Below, one piece after another: positions 9,941 to 17,812 of a DNA stretch of 64,000 bases (positions within the stretch are counted from its first letter, which is position 1; each line of letters starts with the position of its first letter). Source of the DNA: Pseudarthrobacter sp. C4D7. Its GTDB lineage: Bacteria; Actinomycetota; Actinomycetes; Actinomycetales; Micrococcaceae. The stretch spans positions 93,561-157,560 of the forward strand of contig NZ_JABFMW010000006.1 in assembly GCF_013359725.1 (NCBI RefSeq), read 5' to 3'. The notes beneath the pieces were generated by a model. It saw nothing but the letters and a program-made list of their open reading frames with translations, searched no databases and had not been told where the DNA came from. Position numbers and translations under genes: made by a program.

Positions 9941-10387
9941 GTGGAACAGAGCACCGGCTGCGACGGGGATGCAGCGGCCAGTCAACCAGGTTCGGGTTCC
10001 GGCGTTTCGGCTGAGACCTCCGCCATCGATCAGATGCTGCGTGAAAGCCGGGCAGGACTGGAGCGGGTTCAGCCCTGTGACCTTGAGAAGGAGATTGCCG
10101 CGGGAGCCATGGTTGTTGACACCCGGCCCGCGGACCAACGGGACCGCGACGGCGCGCTTCCCGGAGCCGTGGTCATCGACCGGAACGTCCTGGAGTGGCG
10201 GCTGGATCCATCCAGCCCGCACCGGATCCCCGATGCAGACGATCCCGGCCGGCGCATCGTGATCGTCTGCAATGAGGGCTACAGCTCCAGCCTCGCCGCC
10301 CATACCCTGCAGCGTCTGGGGCTGACCCGTGCAACTGACCTGATTGGCGGGTTCCAGGCTTGGGCGGCCTGGCGTGCAGGTCACTGA
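9941..10387 (+). CDS. Rhodanese-like domain protein
   Basis: A 148-residue single rhodanese domain: VVDTRPADQRDRDGALPGAVVIDRN near residues 58-82, then the active-site loop VCNEGYSSS with the catalytic Cys, and a C-terminal GGFQAW motif. Such enzymes move sulfane sulfur or act as sulfurtransferases; the substrate here is unknown. The GTG at 9941 has a good Shine-Dalgarno (GAGGAA). It is divergent from fdhA, which could suggest a role in sulfur or selenium supply to formate dehydrogenase, but this is only contextual. Confidence 0.85.
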   Translation: MEQSTGCDGDAAASQPGSGSGVSAETSAIDQMLRESRAGLERVQPCDLEKEIAAGAMVVDTRPADQRDRDGALPGAVVIDRNVLEWRLDPSSPHRIPDADDPGRRIVIVCNEGYSSSLAAHTLQRLGLTRATDLIGGFQAWAAWRAGH

Positions 10388-10419
10388 CCCACCCACGGGA
10401 TCGGGCAATGGGAGACGAA

Positions 10420-10482
10420 GTGAGCGTGGCGAAGAAGCGCAGGCCGGATAACCGTGGCACCGCGGCAGCGGAACCCGAATGA
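10420..10482 (+). CDS. Possible 20-residue leader ORF coupled to the next gene
   Basis: A short basic peptide (MSVAKKRRPDNRGT and on) starts at GTG 10420 with GGAGA upstream, or at ATG 10408 in the same frame. It ends in an ATGA overlap with the start of the next gene at 10479. The product is not recognised. It may be a real small protein or a translational coupling leader. Confidence 0.35.
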   Translation: MSVAKKRRPDNRGTAAAEPE

Positions 10483-10973
10483 GCACGCCACCAAACCAGA
10501 AGCCACCGCAAAAGAAGGGCAGGCTTGGCTGGGTCCTCGGGGCGACTGCGGTGGCAGTGGCCCTGCTGTGCCTTCTTGGGTTCGCAGGTTGCTCTGCCCT
10601 CGCCGGAGCAATCAACGGCGGAGGATCCCCGCAGGAAAAGGCCTCAGAGATGAAGGCGCGGGCAGACAACGTCCCGGAGGACGACTGGAAGGTGGTCTTC
10701 CGCCAGGACCCCACGGTCGACCCGTGGTGCCTGTCCATTGACACCTCCTGCCTGCGGTTGAGCGCCCGCTGGTCCGTGGGCCACACGGTAATCCTGGACG
10801 AGGCTGCTGCCAGGTTCGGCATGACGCCGGATCCAGCCGGTCCGGCAACGGAGCCCTCCACAGGCTGCATCACCAGCAAGCCCGACGGCGTCCGGAAGGA
10901 GTCACTGTGCATCCAGGATTCTCCTGCAGGACAGGGCGCTGTTGAGGTCACCATTCAGATGGAACGCGATTAG
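10479..10973 (+). CDS. Membrane-anchored hypothetical protein, possible lipoprotein
   Basis: 164 residues with a proline/lysine-rich cytoplasmic head, one hydrophobic segment (residues about 18-40, ending LLGFAGCSAL) and an extracytoplasmic domain with several cysteines (WCLSIDTSCLRL, GCITSKPDG, SLCIQD). The FAGC could be an imperfect lipobox, otherwise this is a single membrane anchor. Paired cysteines suggest disulfides outside the cell. The family is not recognised. Confidence 0.7.
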   Translation: MSTPPNQKPPQKKGRLGWVLGATAVAVALLCLLGFAGCSALAGAINGGGSPQEKASEMKARADNVPEDDWKVVFRQDPTVDPWCLSIDTSCLRLSARWSVGHTVILDEAAARFGMTPDPAGPATEPSTGCITSKPDGVRKESLCIQDSPAGQGAVEVTIQMERD

Positions 10974-11090
10974 GGCCATCCCCCTGCGCACAGAGGCACC
11001 GCACCCGGGACGCCCGCCCCCGTCGTCGCAAAACAACCACCATCCCAGCCACCTCAGCATGCCTACCGCGCTGTCGGGGCGATGGCGCCT

Positions 11091-11132
11091 TTGACAAAAT
11101 AAATTGAGTGCGCTCATAATTGAGTACACTTA
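11091..11132 (+). promoter_or_regulatory. Promoter with tandem TetR-type operators
   Basis: A -35 TTGACA (11091-11096) and -10 CATAAT (11115-11120) are 18 bp apart. Two related imperfect palindromes, TTGAGTGCGCTCA (11104-11116) and TTGAGTACACTTA (11120-11132), lie 16 bp apart and overlap the spacer, the -10 and the likely start site. This fits repression by the TetR regulator encoded two genes downstream. Confidence 0.65.
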
Positions 11133-11151
11133 CTAAGAAGGGCGCTCCCCC

Positions 11152-12204
11152 ATGAAGGCGTTTGTTGTTGACAAGTACAAGGCCGGACTTCGGCTGGCCG
11201 ACATTCCCGAACCGGCCGTTGGGGATCACGATGTCCTGGTCCGTGTGGAAGCGGCCGGACTCAACCAGCTGGATGAGAAGATCCGGCTGGGCGAGTTCAA
11301 GCAGATACTCCCCTACAGGCTGCCACTGGTCCTGGGAAACGACCTGGCGGGAACCGTCCTCGAGGTGGGGTCCAAGGTCACCGGTTTCCGGCCGGGCGAC
11401 GAGGTCTTTGCCCGGCCCGGCAAGGACCGCATCGGCACGTTTGCCGAACGGATTGCCGTCACCGAGGCAGACCTGGCGGTTAAACCGGCGTCCATCAGCA
11501 TGGCCGAGGCAGGCGCGTTGCCCCTGGTTGCGTTGACGGCTTGGCAGGCGCTGGTGGAACGCGGCGGACTGCAGCCGGGACAGAAGGTCCTCATCCATGC
11601 CGGCGCCGGCGGTGTTGGTTCCATCGCCATCCAGCTCGCCAAGCACCTCGGCGCCACCGTGGCCACAACGGCCAGCGCCGCGAACGCGGAGTTCGTCCGC
11701 TCCCTCGGCGCCGATGTCGTCATCGATTACCGGGACCAGGACTTCGAGGAAATACTGAGTGGCTACGACCTGGTCCTCGACAGCGTCGGCGGGCAGAACC
11801 TGGAGAAATCCCTTCGCATCCTCAAACCCGGTGGCCTCGCCGTCGGAATTGCAGGGCCGCCGGACCCGGCTTTCGCGCGGGAAGTGGGTCTTAACCCCCT
11901 GGTCCGGTTCGCCGTCGCCGGCCTGAGCCGGCGCATCCGGGGCCAGGCGCGCCGCCTCGGTGTGCGCTACGAATTCCTTTTCATGTATGCCAGCGGTGGG
12001 CAGTTGGGCAGCATCGCGAGGCTTGTCGACGACGGCGTGCTGCGTCCCGTCGTCGGACGCACCACCCCGTTCGCCCAGCTCCCCGATGCCTTGGAGGCGC
12101 TGGGGCGTGGAGGCCTGCGCGGCAAGTCCGTCGTCGTCAATCCCCCAACCGACGGCGCCCCGTCCCGCGCAGCCCGCCAGCACGAACGCGGGGACCGGGC
12201 ATGA
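11152..12204 (+). CDS. NADP-dependent zinc-free quinone oxidoreductase (MDR family)
   Basis: 350 residues of the medium-chain dehydrogenase/quinone reductase family. The N-terminal GroES-like part has GNDLAGTVLEVG and GDEVFARPG; the Rossmann motif is HAGAGGVGSIAIQLAKHLGA near residue 145. The zinc ligands of alcohol dehydrogenases are absent, as expected for the quinone reductase branch. The ATG ends the operator-bearing promoter region. The stop overlaps the next gene (ATGA), so the two are co-translated. Confidence 0.88.
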   Translation: MKAFVVDKYKAGLRLADIPEPAVGDHDVLVRVEAAGLNQLDEKIRLGEFKQILPYRLPLVLGNDLAGTVLEVGSKVTGFRPGDEVFARPGKDRIGTFAERIAVTEADLAVKPASISMAEAGALPLVALTAWQALVERGGLQPGQKVLIHAGAGGVGSIAIQLAKHLGATVATTASAANAEFVRSLGADVVIDYRDQDFEEILSGYDLVLDSVGGQNLEKSLRILKPGGLAVGIAGPPDPAFAREVGLNPLVRFAVAGLSRRIRGQARRLGVRYEFLFMYASGGQLGSIARLVDDGVLRPVVGRTTPFAQLPDALEALGRGGLRGKSVVVNPPTDGAPSRAARQHERGDRA

Positions 12205-13058
12205 GCGCCGCTGAAGGCAGCGCAGCCGCGTCCTATGCCGATGCACCAACGCACAGCATCACGGCCGGCGGCGTCACCTATGCCTACCGGGAATTGGGTC
12301 CCAGGGGCGGAGTTCCCGTGGTCTTCTTCCTGCACCTTGCCGGCAACCTGGACAACTGGGACCCGCGGGTGATCGACCCCATCGCCAAAGAACACCACGT
12401 CATCACCTTCAATAACCGAGGCGTCGGTGCCACCAACGGGAAGGTGCCGGACAGCATCGAGGCCATGGCCGACGACGCCGCCACCTTCATCCGTGCCCTG
12501 GGCCTGTCCACGGTGGACATTTTCGCCTTTTCCCTTGGCGGGATGGTGGCGCAGGCCCTCATCGGCAAGCACCCGGACCTGGTCCGGAAACTCATCCTTG
12601 CCGGAACGGGTCCTCGGGGCGGGAAAGGCATGGACAAGGTTGCGCGGGTCACGTACTTCGACATTCTGCGGGCCACCGTGGTCGGGGCCGATCCCAAGGA
12701 ATTCCTGTTCTTCAACCGGAACACTGCGGGCAAGCTGGCGGCAAAAGCGTTCATCGCCCGCCTGCAGGAGAGCACGGACGGGCGTGACCGGCCGGTCCGG
12801 ATCCAGGCGTTCCAGGCGCAGTTGAAGGCAATCAGGAACTGGGGCCGCGGCGCTCCGGCCGACCTGTCCGCGATCAGCCAGCCCACGCTGATCGCCAACG
12901 GCGACAATGACCGCATGGTTCCCTCCGTCCTGTCAGGGGACCTGCACCGGCGCATTGCCGGCTCGGAACTGGTGATCTATCCCGATTCCGGCCACGGCGG
13001 CATCTTCCAGTTCCATCGACAGTTTGTTCCCCTCGCCATTGAGTTCCTCCAACGCTGA
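12201..13058 (+). CDS. Alpha/beta hydrolase
   Basis: 285 residues with an alpha/beta-hydrolase fold: NNRGVGATNG after strand 4, nucleophile elbow AFSLGGMVAQ with Ser in GxSxG, the acid-bearing region NGDNDRMVPS, and the catalytic His in DSGHGGIFQF. It resembles the family often named after 3-oxoadipate enol-lactonase or haloperoxidase. It is co-translated with the quinone oxidoreductase through ATGA and probably controlled by the TetR gene downstream. Confidence 0.85.
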   Translation: MSAAEGSAAASYADAPTHSITAGGVTYAYRELGPRGGVPVVFFLHLAGNLDNWDPRVIDPIAKEHHVITFNNRGVGATNGKVPDSIEAMADDAATFIRALGLSTVDIFAFSLGGMVAQALIGKHPDLVRKLILAGTGPRGGKGMDKVARVTYFDILRATVVGADPKEFLFFNRNTAGKLAAKAFIARLQESTDGRDRPVRIQAFQAQLKAIRNWGRGAPADLSAISQPTLIANGDNDRMVPSVLSGDLHRRIAGSELVIYPDSGHGGIFQFHRQFVPLAIEFLQR

Positions 13059-13120
13059 CCGCCTGTTGGCTAGACTCGAAGCCTGTCCCTTACCATGACC
13101 ATTCCGGAGGCCAGCCCCCC

Positions 13121-13723
13121 ATGCATCCTGCGTCCCAGCCCGTGTCCCGGCGGGAACGGAACAAGCAGGCCAAGCTTGACCGGATCACTGAAGCGGCCCG
13201 GGAACTCTTTGCCGAACATGGCATTGACGACGTCACCACCCAGCAGATTGCCGAAAAGGCCGACATCGGCACGGGCACCCTCTTCCTCTACGCCAAGAAC
13301 AAAGGTGAACTGCTGCTGCTGGTGCAGAACTCGGCCTACGCCGATGCCCTCGCCACGGGCACGGCGGGTGCAGCGAAAGCCACTTCACCGCTCGAGGCCG
13401 TCATGGCCATTGTCCAGCCCGTGGTGGAATGCAACCGTACCCGGGTGGACAACGGCCGCACTTACCTGCGGGAAATGGTGTTCGGCGATCCCAGTGAGCC
13501 CCACCACCACGCAGCGCTCACCCTCGCCGCCGGGACAGAGTCCGCCATTGCGGAGGCGCTGCAGCGCGGCGGCCGCACGTCCGCGGCGACAGCGGCCAGC
13601 CTTGCCCGCACCATTTCCGCCATCATGTTCCTCACCATGGCAGCGTCCATCAACGCTTCCCGGTCCACGGGGGACCTGCTGGCCGATATCCGGGACCAGG
13701 TGGCAGCCATCCTCCCGGCCTGA
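13121..13723 (+). CDS. TetR/AcrR family transcriptional regulator
   Basis: 200 residues with an N-terminal TetR helix-turn-helix (ITEAARELFAEHGIDDVTTQ, then ADIGTGTLFLYAKNKGEL) at residues about 20-65 and a variable ligand-binding C-terminus. The ATG has GGAGG upstream. It closes the operon it probably represses, through the tandem palindromes at 11104-11132. Confidence 0.92.
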   Translation: MHPASQPVSRRERNKQAKLDRITEAARELFAEHGIDDVTTQQIAEKADIGTGTLFLYAKNKGELLLLVQNSAYADALATGTAGAAKATSPLEAVMAIVQPVVECNRTRVDNGRTYLREMVFGDPSEPHHHAALTLAAGTESAIAEALQRGGRTSAATAASLARTISAIMFLTMAASINASRSTGDLLADIRDQVAAILPA

Positions 13724-13956
13724 ACCAAAGCGCCCTCGCCGGCGGTACGGCCGCTGTGGAGCGTCGCCAAGGCCCGTGTTCTTCTTTGAGTTGCTTACTG
13801 ATCTCAGCGGAGCGTCCCATAACAAGGGCTCGGGCTACGGCGTCAGCGGTGCCAATTGCAAAGAAGTGCCACCCGTGGATTGTGCGGCGGGCGGGCGAAC
13901 GCCCCTCCGGAGATACGAAAGTTCCGTGGGAGCGTAGCAGCCAAGGCCCCGTCAAC

Positions 13957-14541
13957 TCACGCCTGCGGTGGCGATCCGTCCTCCGCCGGCGTGGCGCCCG
14001 ATGCCGGCGTGTGGTCTGCTGCCAGCGCCTGGCGGCGGCGGTAGATCTGGATGCCGATGGCAACCGGTATTACGGAAACAGCGACTACCCGCATCCACGG
14101 CCTGTCCAGAACGTGGCCGGTGAGGGCATCAAGGGAAACCCGCCCCGGTCCGCCGATGGCGAAGGATGTGGCCGCGAGTCCCAGCACCGCCGGATATTCC
14201 AGGCCGCCGTCCGTCGCGAAGAAACCGTTCGGCGCATGCACGCTCGCCGCCACCCCCATCGTGGTGGCAGCGGCCGCTCCAGCGGCCGGCGTGGCGAAGC
14301 CCAGAGCAAGGGCAAGTCCGGCGCCCGCCTCTCCGAGGCCAGCCAACATGGCGCTGGTCTTTGCAGGGCGGAACCCCATGGCATCCATGCCCTTGCTGGT
14401 TTCCTCAATGCCACCCCCGCCAAACCAACCGAAGAGTTTCTGCGACCCGTGCGCCACGAGCACACCGCCAAGTGCGGCACGGAACAGGGTGCGGGCTGCG
14501 GTGGTGGCTGCCGGCGTTACATTTTCATGACTCACGCTCAT
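13957..14541 (-). CDS. DoxX family membrane protein
   Basis: 194 residues with four hydrophobic helices typical of DoxX: RAALGGVLVAHGSQKLFGWFGG at the start, then GLGEAGAGLALALGFATP, a middle helix, and VVAVSVIPVAIGIQIYRRR. DoxX-type proteins are linked to quinone/thiol redox balance and stress, but their reaction is not settled. The start is an ATG in a weak ribosome-binding context. The 233 bp before it (13724-13956) hold no gene I can support. Confidence 0.88.
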   Translation of the reverse strand: MSVSHENVTPAATTAARTLFRAALGGVLVAHGSQKLFGWFGGGGIEETSKGMDAMGFRPAKTSAMLAGLGEAGAGLALALGFATPAAGAAAATTMGVAASVHAPNGFFATDGGLEYPAVLGLAATSFAIGGPGRVSLDALTGHVLDRPWMRVVAVSVIPVAIGIQIYRRRQALAADHTPASGATPAEDGSPPQA

Positions 14542-14654
14542 AAACCCTTCGGTCGGTGATGCGGGCTAAACCCGCCACGCCATTCTAGGACGCAGGAGAC
14601 GGAAAAGGCCGGGCCTGGACAGAAACGGGCCTGACGGTGGCCTGGGCCTCGCAC

Positions 14655-15682
14655 CTACAGTTCCCGGACTTCCAGGCCATGGCGCCGCTGACCAACAACG
14701 GCCTTGAAAACGGTATCCTCCGAGGCGGCGGAGAAGAGGCCGAAGCGCCCCTCCACGGCCCAGCGGGTTTCTTCCTCAATGAGGTCCGCGTTGATGCGTG
14801 CCCCACTCATGACACCGTCGGCTGCCGCGGTGACTACCTGCGCCATCAGGTTCGTGACGTTGCCGGCCGCATATACGCCGTGGACAGCTGTTGCACCACC
14901 CGTGGGATCAGCCTCCACGAACCGGCCGGCCCCCGACGGGTGCGGCTGGAGCGCCAGGCCAAGTGATTCCAGAAGGTGGGAGCGGGCTTCCAGCCGGGAC
15001 GCGACCGCCAACGCCTCCACGTCAAAGGAACGCCCTGAGCGAAGGGTGATGCCCCGCAGGAGGCCATCGACGGCGTCGACCGTGGCAACCGGACCATCAA
15101 CCACCGTGATGGAGCGGGCAGCCAGTTTCTCCCATTCCTCGTCGGTGGGTTCCACGGTGTCGTTGAGGAACAGGGTGAGCTCCGACGACCACTGGCGGAA
15201 CAGCAGGGCCTGATGGATGGACAGCGGCCCCGTGCCCAGCACACCGATCCGCCGTCCCCGGATCTCCCAGCCGTGACAGTAGGGACAATGCACCACGCCC
15301 TTGCCCCACTGGTCCCGTAGCCCCTCAATCGGGGGCAGCTCATCGGTCAGGCCGGTGGTGACCAGAAGCCGTCGTCCCGAAATCCGGCGGCCGTCGTCGG
15401 TCATCACGTCGAAACCATCGGGAGTGCGCCGGGCCGACACCGCCTCGCCGTCTATCAGCGTGCCTCCGTAGGAAAGCACTTCCCGTCGGCCGGCAGCCAG
15501 CAGCTCTTCGGGTTTCATCCCGTCCCTGGAGAGGAAACCGTGCACGCCTGCCGCGGGTGCATTGCGGGGGGCCCCGGAATCAATGACCACCACCGAGCGC
15601 AAAGCCGGGCCAAAGTAGTGGCCGCGCTGAGACCGGCCGCCCCGCCGCCCACAATCACAACGTCACATCGCGTGTTTTCCAT
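14655..15682 (-). pseudogene. Thioredoxin-reductase-like FAD/NAD(P) oxidoreductase, frameshifted near its N-terminus
   Basis: An intact N-terminus starts at ATG 15680-15682: MENTRCDVVIVGGGAAGLSA with the FAD-binding GxGxxG. After ...TTLAR (about 15605-15612) the frame shifts by one base, and the rest (RSVVVIDSGAPRNAPA onward, 315 codons) continues to the stop. The CPYCHGWEIRGRR motif gives the CxxC expected of this family, followed by the NAD(P)-site glycines. Restoring one G in CCCGGCTTT rejoins the frames as ..LARALRSVVVID... The downstream ORF alone, from TTG 15602, would lack the FAD site. It is either a real lesion or a sequencing deletion. It is divergent from the XRE-cupin regulator. 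Confidence 0.85.
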
Positions 15683-15768
15683 TTTGCTGAGCCTCTCGAT
15701 CTGTCGCTAAAGCTGCCCGCCTCCGTGTGCGGGGCATAGCAACAGCATGGTGCTCATTCGCACTCACT

Positions 15769-15796
15769 GGCAAAGACTTTTGCCGGTATGGCAAAG
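15769..15796 (+). promoter_or_regulatory. Palindrome GGCAAA-GACT-TTTGCC plus a third GGCAAAG
   Basis: A perfect inverted repeat with 6-bp arms (15769-15784) is followed by a third half site GGCAAAG at 15790-15796, just before the XRE regulator ATG at 15804. It lies in the divergent space shared with the thioredoxin-reductase-like gene. It is a likely autoregulatory operator. Confidence 0.5.
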
Positions 15797-15803
15797 TGAT
15801 CGT

Positions 15804-16415
15804 ATGACCAGCGATCTCGACGCCGTTCTCGGGACGGTCGGCCCACGACTCAAAGCTTTCCGGGTGGAACGAAACCTCACCCTCACCGAGGTTGCCGCCG
15901 CGTCCGGGGTATCTGCCAGCACTCTGTCCCGCCTTGAAGCAGGACAACGGCGGCCCAACCTGGAGCTTCTGCTCCCCCTGGCGAGGCTCTATGGGGTACC
16001 CCTCGATGACATGGTTGACGCTCCGCCCACCGGGGACCCGAGAATCCATCTGAAGCCCATCACGCACGCCGGGATGACAGCCGTTCCCCTTACCCGGCGC
16101 CCGGGCGGTTTGCAGGCTTTCAAAATGGTCCTCGAAGGCGACGCCCGCGGGGAAGAACCGGATCCGCGCGTTCACGAAGGCTACGAGTGGCTCTACGTCC
16201 TCAACGGCAGGCTGCGCCTCGTCCTGGGCGGCAAAGACTTCGAACTGCGCCCGGGCGAAGCCGCTGAATTCGATACCCACACGCCACATTGGTTTGCCAG
16301 CGCCGACGGCCGGCCCGTGGAGTTGATCAGCCTGTTCGGCCAACAGGGCGAGCGGATGCACATCCGCGCCCGCCCGAAATCCGCGTCAACCGGGCACGGG
16401 CTGAACAAGCCGTGA
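15804..16415 (+). CDS. XRE-cupin transcriptional regulator
   Basis: About 203 residues: a Cro/C1 helix-turn-helix (LKAFRVERNLTLTEVAAASG then SASTLSRLEAGQRRPNLE) near residues 14-60, and a C-terminal cupin domain (HEGYEWLYVLNGRLRLVLG, then FDTHTPHWF) near 120-175 that probably senses a small molecule or metal. I prefer the ATG at 15804 over an upstream in-frame ATG at 15747, because the family starts just before the HTH and the operator palindrome would otherwise be inside the gene. Confidence 0.9.
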   Translation: MTSDLDAVLGTVGPRLKAFRVERNLTLTEVAAASGVSASTLSRLEAGQRRPNLELLLPLARLYGVPLDDMVDAPPTGDPRIHLKPITHAGMTAVPLTRRPGGLQAFKMVLEGDARGEEPDPRVHEGYEWLYVLNGRLRLVLGGKDFELRPGEAAEFDTHTPHWFASADGRPVELISLFGQQGERMHIRARPKSASTGHGLNKP

Positions 16416-16463
16416 CCAGGCGCCCGGCGTCGAAGCACCTGCGCAGGCTGGGCCTGGCCGGTG

Positions 16464-16982
16464 TCATGCGACGCCGTCCAAGTCCCTGATGCGCGGTTCC
16501 CCTCCTTGGTGGTAGTTGCCCCTGAAAAAGAGCAGCGGTTCCGCATCCTGCCGCGCTTCAAGGGCGCGCACAGCCCCGACCACGATCGTGTGGTCACCGC
16601 CGTCGTATTCCTCATGCAGTTCGCAGTCCACCCAGGCCAGCGCATCATCCAAAAGGGGATTGCCCAGCGGGGATGCGGAGTAGCTGACTCCAGCGAACTT
16701 GTCGGTGCCGGATCGGGCGAACTGGGCTGCGAGGTGCTGGTGCCCGGCGGGAAGGATGTTGACGGTAAAACGGCCGGCCGCACGCAGTTGCGGCCAGGTG
16801 CTGGAACTCCGCGCCGGGCTGAACGTCACCAGTGCCGGGTCCAGGGAGAGGGAAGAGAAGGACTGGCAGGTGAAACCGGCGGGACCGTTCTCCGTAGCGG
16901 CAGTGATGATCGTCAGGCCGGATGCGAAGTGGCCAAGGACGTGGCGCAGACGCTGCGCGCTGATGTCAAAGTGTTCCGTCAT
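16464..16982 (-). CDS. Flavin reductase family protein
   Basis: 172 residues of the flavin reductase-like (HpaC/DIM6) FMN-binding fold. Motifs include RHVLGHFASGLTIITA, FTCQSFSSLSLDPALVTFSP, the HDHTIVVG-like DGGDHTIVVGAV, and LLFFRGNYHQ. Such enzymes supply reduced flavin to two-component monooxygenases. The ATG at 16980-16982 has a good GAAAGGA. No partner oxygenase is adjacent. Confidence 0.9.
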   Translation of the reverse strand: MTEHFDISAQRLRHVLGHFASGLTIITAATENGPAGFTCQSFSSLSLDPALVTFSPARSSSTWPQLRAAGRFTVNILPAGHQHLAAQFARSGTDKFAGVSYSASPLGNPLLDDALAWVDCELHEEYDGGDHTIVVGAVRALEARQDAEPLLFFRGNYHQGGEPRIRDLDGVA

Positions 16983-17192
16983 GTTCGTTCCTTTCGAGAC
17001 CGGTGGCTCCACCCAACCACCCATAAATTCACCGTTCAATCGGCGATGAAACGCTCCGACGCTATGGGCAACATGGGGTCACAGCCGGAAGTACGGAGTA
17101 ACAAAAAGGGGCGCCCAACTGAGGGGGCGCAGGATCAACGCCCGCAGAGGCCTCGGTGCCTCGCGGCATGTCACGTCTGCTGCGGAGTGGGA

Positions 17193-17588
17193 CTACCCGG
17201 CGTCGGGTTCCGGACCGGCCTCATCCGCTGGCGCGAGCAGCCATGCCATGGCCTCGTCCGGAGAGCTGAAGTACTGGATCGGAAATCCTGCGGGCTGCCG
17301 GGGCGGTCGGAACATGGCGATCACACGGTCAACAGGCGAGGACCCTACGAAGGCCATCCTGGAGACACTTGAAGAGTCGGGAAACAGTGTCCTGGCGGCG
17401 GCGGAGTGGGTCGCTCCCCCCAGATCAACCAACAGCGGCAACCTGGATCCGTGGGCCATGACGGTGATGGCGTCGAGCGCAGCCCGGCAGACGACACTGC
17501 CGATGTACGTCCCTGGCTTCCATTTCAGGTGCAGCACTCCGCCCGACAGCTCCAAAGCGCCTTTGCCCTTGATGTCCACAGCACCCAC
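17193..17588 (-). CDS. STAS-like small protein
   Basis: 131 residues beginning MGAVDIKGKGALELSGGVLH with a GTG start. The pattern (beta strands, LPLLVDLGGATHSAAAR, then RVIAMFRPPRQPAGFPIQYF and DEAMAWL) resembles STAS/SEC14-like domain proteins common in Arthrobacter. A regulatory or scaffold role is possible; no catalytic motif is visible. The family assignment is tentative. Confidence 0.6.
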   Translation of the reverse strand: MGAVDIKGKGALELSGGVLHLKWKPGTYIGSVVCRAALDAITVMAHGSRLPLLVDLGGATHSAAARTLFPDSSSVSRMAFVGSSPVDRVIAMFRPPRQPAGFPIQYFSSPDEAMAWLLAPADEAGPEPDAG

Positions 17589-17812
17589 GTTGGTCCCCTA
17601 TCGTGAATGAATCCAACCCGACCTTAACCGATATACACGGTGCCCCGTGCGGGGGACACCCCCCTTTCCATCACCTGGTCTTGTCGGCTTCAATCCCATT
17701 CCCGGGTGGGACGTGCCTTCCGCCCCAACGGGATGCCCCTCCGGTTTTACCTGGGTTGGGGCTTTGCGTCATGATGCGGCCTCCAGTCCGCGGCCTGGTC
17801 ACGCACTGGCCC

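Noticed and set aside
13650..14063. Minus-strand reading between TetR and DoxX
   Set aside because: A short family-like patch (HFFAIGTADAVARALV) is visible but the frame overlaps TetR and DoxX ends and has no start signal.
14655..15602. Thioredoxin-reductase-like gene as an intact TTG-started protein
   Set aside because: It would lack the GxGxxG FAD site, which is present just upstream in another frame; a frameshift explains both.
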